The translations under genes were made by a program, and so were the position numbers. DNA of 64,000 nt from an uncultured Candidatus Entotheonella sp. (lineage in GTDB: Bacteria; Tectomicrobia; Entotheonellia; Entotheonellales; Entotheonellaceae), in the NCBI GenBank assembly GCA_958295825.1, contig OY282375.1, forward strand, positions 2,093,489 to 2,157,488, given 5' to 3'. This document shows, piece by piece, positions 25,277 to 33,254 of this stretch. Under the pieces are notes generated by a model that worked only from the letters and a program-made list of their open reading frames with translations, was not told the DNA's origin and ran no database searches. Within the stretch, counting starts at the first letter, position 1, and each line of letters opens with the position of its first letter.

Positions 25277-26934
25277 TCCGCTAGGGGTCCCTGCGCAACA
25301 CCAGGTAACCTCGCAACCGCACCGTCAACGTAGAGAATGCCGAGGGTCTTGAGCGCGCTGTCAATAATCGCCGCGTGCTGCACCGCGTCCCGGCCGACGC
25401 ACAGTCGCTCCAGCAGCTCGGCCACCGATGCGCGGCCGTCGATCAGCGATACGACCTGCGCCGCCAGCGGGCTGCACGGCGTGCCTTCCGGGTAGCCGTC
25501 GGTTACCAGCACGTGACCCCACACGAATTCCCCGGCGCCGAGGACGGGCTTGCGCCTCACGGCCACGCCAGCGGCGAGACGCGGCGTCGCTGCCAGCAGA
25601 GCCTCGGATGCGCCCGGCGCCGCCAGTTGCGCCCGGCGCTCGGCGCGGGCCGATTCCACGACTCGGACGTTGCGGACGAACGGCTCCGGCGCCTCGCCGC
25701 GCTCCAGCACCACGCGCTCATAGCCGCGCGGCGGCTGTCCGGCGACCGCGTGAATGAAGGCGTGGCGTGGCGATAACGACTCCTGGTCGCCCAGCCGCCG
25801 CCGGGCCTCCCAGAAATACGACTCCGCCGTGCGGTTGCTGCTGTAGAAGAGTTGGGCCATGGTGCGGAAGTGGTTGTATTCCTTGCGGTACAGCTCGGTG
25901 TACACCTCCCCGGCGGGTGCGGCCATATCGGAGTCATTGAGGACCGTGCCCACATAGGCGGCGGCCAGCACGCCGGACATCAGCGCCAGGTGCACGCCGG
26001 ACGAAAACAACGGATCGACAAAGCACGCCGCATCGCCGACCAGGACGTAGCCGTCGCCCACCAGCCGCTCCGAGGTGTAGGACCAGTCCTTGACCACCTG
26101 CGGCCCGGAAACCAGGTCGGCATCCCGCAGCAGGCGGGTCGTGTATGACGCCTCGGCTATCTGCTCCAAGAAGACATCTCGCAAATCACCCTTCAACAAA
26201 CGCTCCTGCCCACGACGGCTATCCACCACCGTGCCGATGCTCGTCCATCCGGTGTGCAGGGGAATCATCCACGACCAGCCGTGCGGATGCGCTTCGATGA
26301 AGATGTTGGTCTCGTCAGGGGCCGGCAGGCGATCGGCGCCGCTCACGTAGCCGTAAACAGCGAGGTTGCGAAAGAACGGGTCCCAACGCCGCAGCTGCAG
26401 TCGGCGGCCCAGCAGCGCGGCTTGGCCGCTGGCATCGACCACGAAGCGGGCGCGGGCGGCGCCGCCACGTCCGGCGTCGCTGCGATAGCGCACGCCGGCG
26501 GCCCGGCCCTCCTCGTACAGGACCTCGACGACCTGATGGCCCTCGCGCACCTCGACGCCGCACGCGCGGCTGTTTTCCAGGAGTAACTGATCGAAGACGG
26601 GCCGCCACACTTGGTAAGCGTGTGGATTGTTCGGGTTGGTCTCGCGGAAGTACCAGCTCCAGGGCTTGTCGGCCTTGCCCCACACCATGGTGGCGCCCCA
26701 TTTGGGGAGGAATCCGGCGGCTTGCACGGCGGGCAGGACGCCGAGTTCTTCCAGGACGGGCAGGCTGGCCGGGAGGAGGGATTCGCCGACGTGGTGACGC
26801 GGAAAACGCTCGCGTTCAAGAAGCAGAACGCGCCAGCCTTTGCGGGCCAGCATGGTGGCGGCGGTGCTACCGCCTGGGCCGCCGCCGATGACCACCACGT
26901 CGGCGTTGATATCCGGTTGATTGGGGACCGTCAT
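25255..26934 (-). CDS. Flavin-dependent halogenase-family protein with PqqD/RRE-like tail
   Basis: The N-terminus has the FAD-binding VVVIGGGPGGSTAATML. GESLLPASLPVLEELGV and GFLPKWGATMVWG follow, where the Lys sits where flavin-dependent halogenases hold the catalytic Lys. HGWSWMIPL gives the WxWxIP halogenase signature. The last about 90 residues (PLAAQVVSLIDGRASVAELL, then a hydrophobic helix and GILYVDG) resemble the winged helix of PqqD and RiPP-recognition elements. The start at 26934 is preferred because the longer ATG at 27018 would overlap the upstream gene; the spacing is then 16 bp, suggesting one operon with the luciferase-like monooxygenase. It could also be a plain FAD monooxygenase; halogenation is not proven. 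Confidence 0.75.
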   Translation of the reverse strand: MTVPNQPDINADVVVIGGGPGGSTAATMLARKGWRVLLLERERFPRHHVGESLLPASLPVLEELGVLPAVQAAGFLPKWGATMVWGKADKPWSWYFRETNPNNPHAYQVWRPVFDQLLLENSRACGVEVREGHQVVEVLYEEGRAAGVRYRSDAGRGGAARARFVVDASGQAALLGRRLQLRRWDPFFRNLAVYGYVSGADRLPAPDETNIFIEAHPHGWSWMIPLHTGWTSIGTVVDSRRGQERLLKGDLRDVFLEQIAEASYTTRLLRDADLVSGPQVVKDWSYTSERLVGDGYVLVGDAACFVDPLFSSGVHLALMSGVLAAAYVGTVLNDSDMAAPAGEVYTELYRKEYNHFRTMAQLFYSSNRTAESYFWEARRRLGDQESLSPRHAFIHAVAGQPPRGYERVVLERGEAPEPFVRNVRVVESARAERRAQLAAPGASEALLAATPRLAAGVAVRRKPVLGAGEFVWGHVLVTDGYPEGTPCSPLAAQVVSLIDGRASVAELLERLCVGRDAVQHAAIIDSALKTLGILYVDGAVARLPGVAQGPLADYSRYHS

Positions 26935-26950
26935 ACCCAGCGCGCCGAGA

Positions 26951-28255
26951 TCAATCGGCAACGTGCTCGGCAGCACCCGGGGCGGCTTCGACGTGCGGGC
27001 TGTCCGCGGCGTCATCATTAGCCGCGGGCGGCTGACCAGTCGCCGGGTCGACCTCGAAGGGGCCGGGCAATTCCAGTTCCGCAGCGATTTCCTTCACCGC
27101 GGGGATGACTTCCTGCCCCATCAGCCGCAAGCTGCGCATGGCGTCGTCATGGTTCATGGCGCCGTCGCCGTCCCAGAAGAAAATGCTGCCGGGGCGCAGG
27201 TATTCCAGCACGTGGCGGATTTTGGGGATGACGGTCTTGGGGGTGCCGGAAATCACCGTGTAATCCTCAATCTGCTGCTCATACGGCCGCCCCAAGGCAC
27301 TGGCGAGGCCGCCGCGCGCCCGCGTCGCTACGGTTTGTGTCGGCAGGACGCGCTTGCGGGACGTGAGGCCCGGCAGGTTGAGCAGCGCCGGGTTCACCGT
27401 CCCCTCGTTGCCGGCCAGGAACGGGTTGCTCGGCCCTTGCACGAACTTGCGGCTGGTCTGGTCCGCCAGTTCCTCTGTCTCGTCTACGTGCACCTTCCAC
27501 AAGTAGCCGATGTTTTGCGGGCCGGACTGATAGCCCTCTTCGGCCGCGGTGTCGTGGTAGAGCTGGAAGGCCTGGCGGGTGGGTTCGAGCTCGGTGGCCA
27601 GCATGATGTAGGGAATGCGCTGCTTGGCGGCCCACATCAGCGAATCGCGGCTCACCACGCCCGGCAGCCAGATCGGCGGGTGGGGCTTCTGGTAGGGCTT
27701 CACCCACGGGTTGACGTGGCGGTAATGAAAATGCTTGCCCTCCCAGCGGAACGGACCGGAGGTGGTCCACGCCTTGACGATGAAGTCATGCGCCTCCTGG
27801 AAGCGTTCCCAGTTGTAATGCGGCGGAATGTTGTGCGACACGCTCTCCCGTCCGGTGCCTCGCACCCAGCCGGAGACCAGCCGGCCGCGCGAGATCATGT
27901 CGATCATGGCGAGCTGTTCCACCAGCCACATCGGATCGTCCCACAGCGGCAGGATGTTGCCTAGCAGGACGATCCTGGCGCGGCTGGTCATGCGCGCCAG
28001 GATGGAGGCTTCCACGTTCATGGCGCCGCCCATGCAGAACGGCGTGCCGTGGTGCTCATTGAGCATCAGGCCGTCAAAGCCCATCTCCTCGGCGTAGGTT
28101 TTCTCGTCGAGGTAACGGTTGTAAAGGTCGGCTCCCAGCTTGGGATCATAGATGTCGTTGCTGACCGTGAGGTCCATGATGGGTTTGCCGGTGGCGCCGA
28201 AATAGCCAGAGCTCGGGTCCTGGTAGGGCCGCTCGGTGAAGTACCCGATAAACAT
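26951..28255 (-). CDS. LLM-class flavin-dependent monooxygenase
   Basis: A 434-residue luciferase-like TIM-barrel enzyme. The N-terminus MFIGYFTERPYQD, then DGLMLNEHHGTPFCMGGAMN and GRLVSGWVRGTGRES, are hallmark segments of the family, which uses reduced FMN and oxygen to oxidise diverse substrates. The substrate cannot be told from sequence. The gene starts downstream of a TATAAT on the minus strand and is followed 16 bp later by the halogenase-family gene. The neighbouring alpha/beta hydrolase is divergent. Confidence 0.88.
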   Translation of the reverse strand: MFIGYFTERPYQDPSSGYFGATGKPIMDLTVSNDIYDPKLGADLYNRYLDEKTYAEEMGFDGLMLNEHHGTPFCMGGAMNVEASILARMTSRARIVLLGNILPLWDDPMWLVEQLAMIDMISRGRLVSGWVRGTGRESVSHNIPPHYNWERFQEAHDFIVKAWTTSGPFRWEGKHFHYRHVNPWVKPYQKPHPPIWLPGVVSRDSLMWAAKQRIPYIMLATELEPTRQAFQLYHDTAAEEGYQSGPQNIGYLWKVHVDETEELADQTSRKFVQGPSNPFLAGNEGTVNPALLNLPGLTSRKRVLPTQTVATRARGGLASALGRPYEQQIEDYTVISGTPKTVIPKIRHVLEYLRPGSIFFWDGDGAMNHDDAMRSLRLMGQEVIPAVKEIAAELELPGPFEVDPATGQPPAANDDAADSPHVEAAPGAAEHVAD

Positions 28256-28772
28256 CGGTGGTTCTCCCTGTAGTTGCGGGACGGTTGAAAACGGCGGCTG
28301 CCGCAGGATGGGCGGCGGGCCGTGCGAGGGGCATTATAGCACCGCCAGCCCTTCATCCCAGCGATGGTTGACACCCGCGGGGTAAGCGCATATGGCGTCA
28401 TCGGGTTAAGACTTGCAACACAGGTAGCGCCGCTCACAAGACAGCATCCTCAAGCTCCACCTGCGACTCGACCATGCCAGTGGATGTCAAACAAGGGGCG
28501 CCGGAGGTTGGGGCCGCGAGGATCACTGACCAAGGCAACGTGATGCAACAATCGAGACGACGCGGTTTTTTCCACACCCCGCCCTTCTCCAGGTTGAGTG
28601 TTCTCACACACAAAGACTCTGGATAACCTGCAATACAGAACGCATGGCAATTCTCATACGCGCTTACCCTGTTGGCGCCCGCAGGATATTTGACCGGATG
28701 CTTCCAGGGTGTGACAATGCGAGCTTTGTGCAACAGGTCGACGGCTTATTTGAGGAGCGAGGACAACCCACC
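28256..28772. promoter_or_regulatory. Divergent intergenic region with two promoter-like signals
   Basis: This 517-bp gap separates the minus-strand monooxygenase from the plus-strand hydrolase. On the plus strand, TTGACA (28368-28373), 17 bp and TATGGC (28391-28396) could drive the hydrolase. On the minus strand, TATAAT at 28338-28333 could serve the monooxygenase, without a clear -35. The rest (28400-28770) holds no gene I can support; the in-frame extension of the hydrolase from 28644 has no ribosome site. Confidence 0.4.
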
Positions 28773-29576
28773 ATGACGACACCTTCGGCGCCCTGGACGG
28801 CGGACATGATCGAGGCGGCGGGCCTCAAGATCGAGCTTGTAAAAGGCGGCAGCGGGCCGCCGTTGCTGGTGCTGCACGACGAGTTGGGACATCCCGGCTG
28901 GCTGCGCTATCACGATGCTCTGGCCCGGCACTACACTTTGCATCTGCCGTCGCATCCCGGCTTCGGACAATCCGAGCGCCCGGACTGGATTACGAGCATG
29001 CGGGACCTGGCCTGCTGGTACCTGGACGCGCTGGACGAACTGGGTTTGCAACAGGTGCCGGTCATCGGCGTCGGGCTGGGTGGCTGGCTGGCGGCGGAAA
29101 TGGCGACCATGTGCCCGCAGCAGTTCGGCAGACTGGTGCTGGTGGGGGCGCCGGGCGTCAAGCCGCCGCGCGGCGAGATTTATGACGTTTTCTTGGTGAT
29201 CGCCAAGGACTACGTTGCCGCCAATTTCCACGACGCCACGAACTGTGCGGAGTACCAAGAACTGTACGGCGCCGACCCGACACCCGAACAGGTGGAGAAC
29301 TGGGAAGTGGCGCGTGAGATGGCTAGCCGGCTGAGTTGGCGGCCCTTCATGCACTCGCCGAGCCTGCCGTATCTGCTGCGCCGGCTGCGCGGGCTCCCCA
29401 CCCTTCTGGCCTGGGGTAAACAGGACGCCATCGTGCCCCTGAGCGCCGCGGAGGTATATCAGGCGTCGATTCCGGGCGCAGAGTTGGCTGTTTTCGATTC
29501 ATGCGGCCATCGCCCGGAGATCGAGCAGGCCGACGCCTTTGTGGAGCGGGTTGTGGCTTTTCTGGGCGACGCCTGA
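28773..29576 (+). CDS. Alpha/beta hydrolase-fold protein lacking the Ser nucleophile
   Basis: A 267-residue alpha/beta hydrolase fold: the oxyanion-side LLVLHDELG, the strand-nucleophile turn at 97-104, the acid strand GKQDAIVP and a C-terminal His in CGHRPEIEQ. The turn reads GVGLGG where active hydrolases have GxSxG, so the nucleophile position (101) is Gly. Unless another residue substitutes, it should not work as an esterase; some family members act as binding proteins or cofactor-free oxygenases. The start at 28773 has GAGGA upstream. The stop shares a base with the next ATG (TGATG), so it is coupled to the dehydrogenase. Confidence 0.8.
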   Translation: MTTPSAPWTADMIEAAGLKIELVKGGSGPPLLVLHDELGHPGWLRYHDALARHYTLHLPSHPGFGQSERPDWITSMRDLACWYLDALDELGLQQVPVIGVGLGGWLAAEMATMCPQQFGRLVLVGAPGVKPPRGEIYDVFLVIAKDYVAANFHDATNCAEYQELYGADPTPEQVENWEVAREMASRLSWRPFMHSPSLPYLLRRLRGLPTLLAWGKQDAIVPLSAAEVYQASIPGAELAVFDSCGHRPEIEQADAFVERVVAFLGDA

Positions 29577-30556
29577 TGCCGAACGTCTTGATTACCGCGC
29601 GGTATTTTGCCGTCGACCCCGAACCCCTCGATTTGTTGCGGGACAACGGCTGCGTCATCACCCACCCGGACATTGATTGGACCCTGGGCGACGGCAACGT
29701 GTCGCAAGCCCGCGCCATTGAGCTTCTGCACGACGCGGATGGGGCAATTATTTCGTCGATGCCGATTAGCGCGGCAGTTCTCGACGAGGTGCCGCGGCTC
29801 AAGATCATTGTCCTGCGCGGCGTGGGCTACGACTCGGTGGACGTGCCCGCAGCCACGGCGCGCGGCATTCCGGTGGCGGTGGCGCCGGGGTTCACCAACA
29901 GCGTGGCCGATTACGTGTTTGGCTTGCTGCTGGCGGTGGCGCGCCAGGTGGCGCAGGCGGACCGGCTGGTGCGGGACCGGCGCTGGGAAGTGCTGGTCAG
30001 CACCAACATTGCCGCCAAAACCCTGGGTATCATCGGGCTGGGGCGAATCGGCAAGGCGGTGGCGCGGCGGGCGCGTGGCTTCGACATGCCGATTCTGGCC
30101 ACCGACGTGGTGCGGGACGAGGCGTTCGCGGCGTCGCACGGCGTGCGCTACGTGACGCTGGAGGAATTGCTGCGGCAGGCAGACATTGTGTCGATCAACG
30201 CCCCATTGCAGGGCGACACCCGTCATCTCATCGACGCGCGAGCCCTCGCCTCGATGAAGCCGACAGCGTATCTCATCAACACGGCGCGCGGCGACTTGGT
30301 CGATGAAGTCGCTTTGGCCGAGGCCTTGCGCGCCGGGCGCCTGGCCGGTGCCGGCCTCGACGTGTTCCACGACGAACCGCTGCAGGACAGCCCGCTGCGC
30401 GGCCTCGACAACGTTGTGCTGTCCCCCCACTTGGCGGCCTACAGCCGCGAGGGTCTGCGGGAAACCGGCGTTTTGGCGGCCCGCGCCGTGCTCGCCGTTC
30501 TGGCTGGCGGCCGCCCCGACCCGGCGCAGTGGGTTAATCCCGAGGCGGCCGAGTAG
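29576..30556 (+). CDS. D-isomer-specific 2-hydroxyacid dehydrogenase
   Basis: A 326-residue phosphoglycerate-dehydrogenase-like enzyme. The NAD-binding glycine loop is in TLGIIGLGRIGKAVARRA. The catalytic Arg is in NTARGDLVDE, the Glu in LDVFHDEP and the His in LSPHLAAYS. It would reduce or oxidise a 2-oxo/2-hydroxy acid using NAD(H); the substrate is unknown. It overlaps the hydrolase stop by one base. It lacks the ACT domain of SerA-type long forms, so it is unlikely to be the main serine-pathway enzyme. Confidence 0.88.
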   Translation: MPNVLITARYFAVDPEPLDLLRDNGCVITHPDIDWTLGDGNVSQARAIELLHDADGAIISSMPISAAVLDEVPRLKIIVLRGVGYDSVDVPAATARGIPVAVAPGFTNSVADYVFGLLLAVARQVAQADRLVRDRRWEVLVSTNIAAKTLGIIGLGRIGKAVARRARGFDMPILATDVVRDEAFAASHGVRYVTLEELLRQADIVSINAPLQGDTRHLIDARALASMKPTAYLINTARGDLVDEVALAEALRAGRLAGAGLDVFHDEPLQDSPLRGLDNVVLSPHLAAYSREGLRETGVLAARAVLAVLAGGRPDPAQWVNPEAAE

Positions 30557-30576
30557 CGCCGTCTGCCCCGCGGTTG

Positions 30577-32199
30577 TCACCGCCACGTGATCAGTCCGGG
30601 TTCGTACCGTTCGCACGGCTCCAATCCCATGAGTTGAATCACTGTATTGGCAACATTCGCCAGCGTGTGGACCTGCCCCGGCCGGAGTTGGTAATGATCG
30701 ACCCCTGACGGGTCGTACAGGTAGAGCGGCACCGGGCTCAGGCTGTGTGAGGTCTTGGGCGGCAGCGCGGCGTCGAGAGCTTGCCAGCCAGCCGCTTGGC
30801 CGGGTTCGACGTCGAGCATCTCGTCGCAGTTGCCGTGGTCGGCGGTGATGAGCAGGACGGTGTCGCTCGCATCGGCCGCCCGGACCAGCCTGCCCAGCAT
30901 CATGTCGAGGGTCGAGACGGCCACGACAGTGGCCGGTAAATCGCCGGTATGCCCTACCATATCCCCATTCGCCAAGTTGATACGGCCAACGTCGAAGCTG
31001 CCGCTGCGCATGCGCGCCACGGCGGCGTCGGTGATTTCCGCGGCTTTCATCCAGGGCCGCTGGTCAAAACCGATGCCCCCGTCCGACGGAATTTCGAGGT
31101 ATTCCTCCAAGGCGTGATCGACGTAGCCGGACCTGTTGCCGTTCCAGAAATAGGTCACGTGCCCGAACTTCTGCGTTTCGCTGCAAGCGAACTGCCGCAG
31201 CTTGCGGTCCACGAAGAACTCGCTCAGGGTGTGGTCGATCTCAGGCGGCGCCACGAGGTAGCGTGCGGGGATGGCGAGGTCGCCGTCGTACAGCATCATG
31301 CCGGCGTAGAAGGTGCTGGGGCGGCGAACGCGGTCAAAATACGGAAATTCCGCATCGCAGAAGGCCCTCGAAATTTCAATGGCGCGGTCGCCGCGGAAGT
31401 TAAAGAAGACGACACTGTCGCCGTCGTGAATCGGCCCGACGGGTTGGCCGCCCTCGTCGGTGATGACGAACTCGGGCAGATACTGGTCGCCCTCGTCGGT
31501 GTTCTTGCGGCAGGCTTGTAGGGCCGCGGTTAGCGATGGGAAGCCCGGCCCTTCGCCCAGCACGTGCACCCGCCAGCCGCGTTGCACCATGCCCCACTCG
31601 GCCTCATAACGATCCATGGTGATGCGCATGCGCCCGCCGCCGGACGCGGCCCGCACGTCGAAATCGGGGCCGCGTAACTCGGCCATGGTCCGTTCCAGGC
31701 GCTCCACGTAGGTCTCGGCCGACTTTTCGCCCACGTCGCGGCCGTCGAGTAGTACGTGTACCCGAACTCGCCGGACGCTGTCGGCCTTGGCCCGCGCCAG
31801 CATGGCGTACAAGTGCTGTTCATGCGCGTGTACGTTGCCGTCGGACAGCAGGCCGAGGAAGTGCAGCGTCGCGTCGTGCGTCCCAACGTGCGCCAGCAGG
31901 TCTCGCCAGGTGTGGCCCGTAAAGATGCGTTCGGAAGCAATGGCTTCCCTGACCAGCGTGGCGCCCTGCGCAAAGACACGCCCGGCGCCGAGGGCGTTGT
32001 GGCCCACCTCGCTGTTGCCAATATCGTCGGCGCTCGGCAGGCCGACGGCAGTGCCGTGGGCCTGCAGCGTGGTATAGAGCCCGTGTTGTTTGAGCCAGTC
32101 CATGGCTGGCGTCCAGGCAAGTTTCACGGCGTTGCCGACCTGTTCCTCGCGCGCTCCAACGCCATCCATGACCACAGCCAGAACCCGTCTATCGCTCAC
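30577..32199 (-). CDS. gpmI: 2,3-bisphosphoglycerate-independent phosphoglycerate mutase
   Basis: A 540-residue metalloenzyme of the alkaline-phosphatase superfamily that interconverts 3- and 2-phosphoglycerate in glycolysis. The N-terminal VVMDGVGA holds a metal Asp. The phospho-acceptor Ser63 is in GNSEVGHNALGAGR. Other metal ligands are in NLANGDMVGHTG and LLITADHGNCDEM. Length matches GpmI (about 510-550). It is convergent with the hydroxyacid dehydrogenase (20-bp gap) and divergent from the membrane protein at 32436. Confidence 0.92.
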   Translation of the reverse strand: MSDRRVLAVVMDGVGAREEQVGNAVKLAWTPAMDWLKQHGLYTTLQAHGTAVGLPSADDIGNSEVGHNALGAGRVFAQGATLVREAIASERIFTGHTWRDLLAHVGTHDATLHFLGLLSDGNVHAHEQHLYAMLARAKADSVRRVRVHVLLDGRDVGEKSAETYVERLERTMAELRGPDFDVRAASGGGRMRITMDRYEAEWGMVQRGWRVHVLGEGPGFPSLTAALQACRKNTDEGDQYLPEFVITDEGGQPVGPIHDGDSVVFFNFRGDRAIEISRAFCDAEFPYFDRVRRPSTFYAGMMLYDGDLAIPARYLVAPPEIDHTLSEFFVDRKLRQFACSETQKFGHVTYFWNGNRSGYVDHALEEYLEIPSDGGIGFDQRPWMKAAEITDAAVARMRSGSFDVGRINLANGDMVGHTGDLPATVVAVSTLDMMLGRLVRAADASDTVLLITADHGNCDEMLDVEPGQAAGWQALDAALPPKTSHSLSPVPLYLYDPSGVDHYQLRPGQVHTLANVANTVIQLMGLEPCERYEPGLITWR

Positions 32200-32325
32200 G
32201 TGGTGTCCTTTATCTATGGGGAACCGTGGTCGGACATATCGGGGCTGGCGTGCCCGCGTCCGGGAATCCGATTCAGCCAGTCCGGGCAGGTTTCAAACCC
32301 CGCTCTGCGAACAGGCTGCAACGAG

Positions 32326-32353
32326 TTGTAAAAACATTCCGTACTATTATAGA
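32326..32353 (+). promoter_or_regulatory. Promoter-like signal for unknown membrane gene pair
   Basis: TTGTAA (32326-32331), a 16-bp spacer and TATAGA (32348-32353) lie about 80 bp before the start at 32436, in an AT-rich patch of the gap after gpmI. Confidence 0.4.
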
Positions 32354-32435
32354 GTGTGAAGTATAGATGTAACCGTCAGCCCCGGACGCACGACTCGTCG
32401 CGCTGGCCTTCATGTCTCGTATCAGGAGTTGCGAC

Positions 32436-33254
32436 ATGCCTGCTGAACAAACCCATGATGACGCACCGCAGCAAAAATCTCGGGGAACTGCGCAAAGCAG
32501 AGGTATTGTGAGGTCTTTCCTGCGTTTCCCGCTCGTTGTTCTGCGCACCCTGGTAGGCGGGTCGGCCGACCCGAATCGCATCACGATCTGGCAGTTTCCC
32601 AAGGCGATTTTCGCTTGGCCCTTGTGTTTCCTGAGTCTGCTGTGTCTCCTTCTCTACAACGTCGGGGTGAACCCGGAATGGCTGGCGTGGGGACAATTTG
32701 CCATGCTGGTGGGCGTCATTCTGGCTCTGGCCCTTGATGTGGATATTCACGTGCTCGCGGTTTTCGGATTGTTGTTGCTGGTTGGGCTGTTCTGCGGCTT
32801 GTGGATGACCTACGCCTTTAACATCCCAGTGTTTCAAAACATTTACGCATTGTTCCGTGACCTTGATCTCCAATTCAACGAGCAGACGGCGTTTTTGTGG
32901 TTCATTCTCGGCGCCCTGCTGTTCGCTTACAGTTTAGGACGTGTGTTGTATGACGGGCGTTGGAACATGACGTCCAACGAGTTACAGCACCAGGTCCTGT
33001 TTCGTCGCCGCCGGGCCTTTGCACGTGGCGCCAAGACGGTGGAAGCCGAATTTCCCGACCTGATCGAGTGGATCCTGGGGTTTGGTGCCGGAACACTCAT
33101 CGTCCGTGATTCTCGTTCCAGGCAGGTCATTAATCGTATTCCCAATGTGTTGGCGCTTTCTTCGAAGGTCAGCAAGATGGACCGTCTTCTCGAACTGCGA
33201 GAGGTCGTCCAGCACCGAGGGGAGGAGGCGTCCGAAGACGACGATGAACAATAG
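32436..33254 (+). CDS. Unknown multi-pass membrane protein
   Basis: A 272-residue protein with no family I recognise. A polar N-terminus is followed by three to four hydrophobic segments (about 60-80, 88-106, 108-130 and 152-172). A soluble C-terminal region follows with ASSKVSKMD-like and acidic ASEDDDEQ ends. The ATG at 32436 is chosen over 32412 because AGGAG lies eight bases upstream. Its last 11 bases overlap the next gene, so the two are probably translated together. Presence in the inner membrane is inferred from hydrophobicity. Confidence 0.75.
   Translation: MPAEQTHDDAPQQKSRGTAQSRGIVRSFLRFPLVVLRTLVGGSADPNRITIWQFPKAIFAWPLCFLSLLCLLLYNVGVNPEWLAWGQFAMLVGVILALALDVDIHVLAVFGLLLLVGLFCGLWMTYAFNIPVFQNIYALFRDLDLQFNEQTAFLWFILGALLFAYSLGRVLYDGRWNMTSNELQHQVLFRRRRAFARGAKTVEAEFPDLIEWILGFGAGTLIVRDSRSRQVINRIPNVLALSSKVSKMDRLLELREVVQHRGEEASEDDDEQ

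Noticed and set aside
27279..27770. A 163-codon minus-strand frame inside the LLM monooxygenase gene
   Set aside because: Same strand but a different frame; the product is composition-biased and lacks the family's motifs, which are all in the longer frame.
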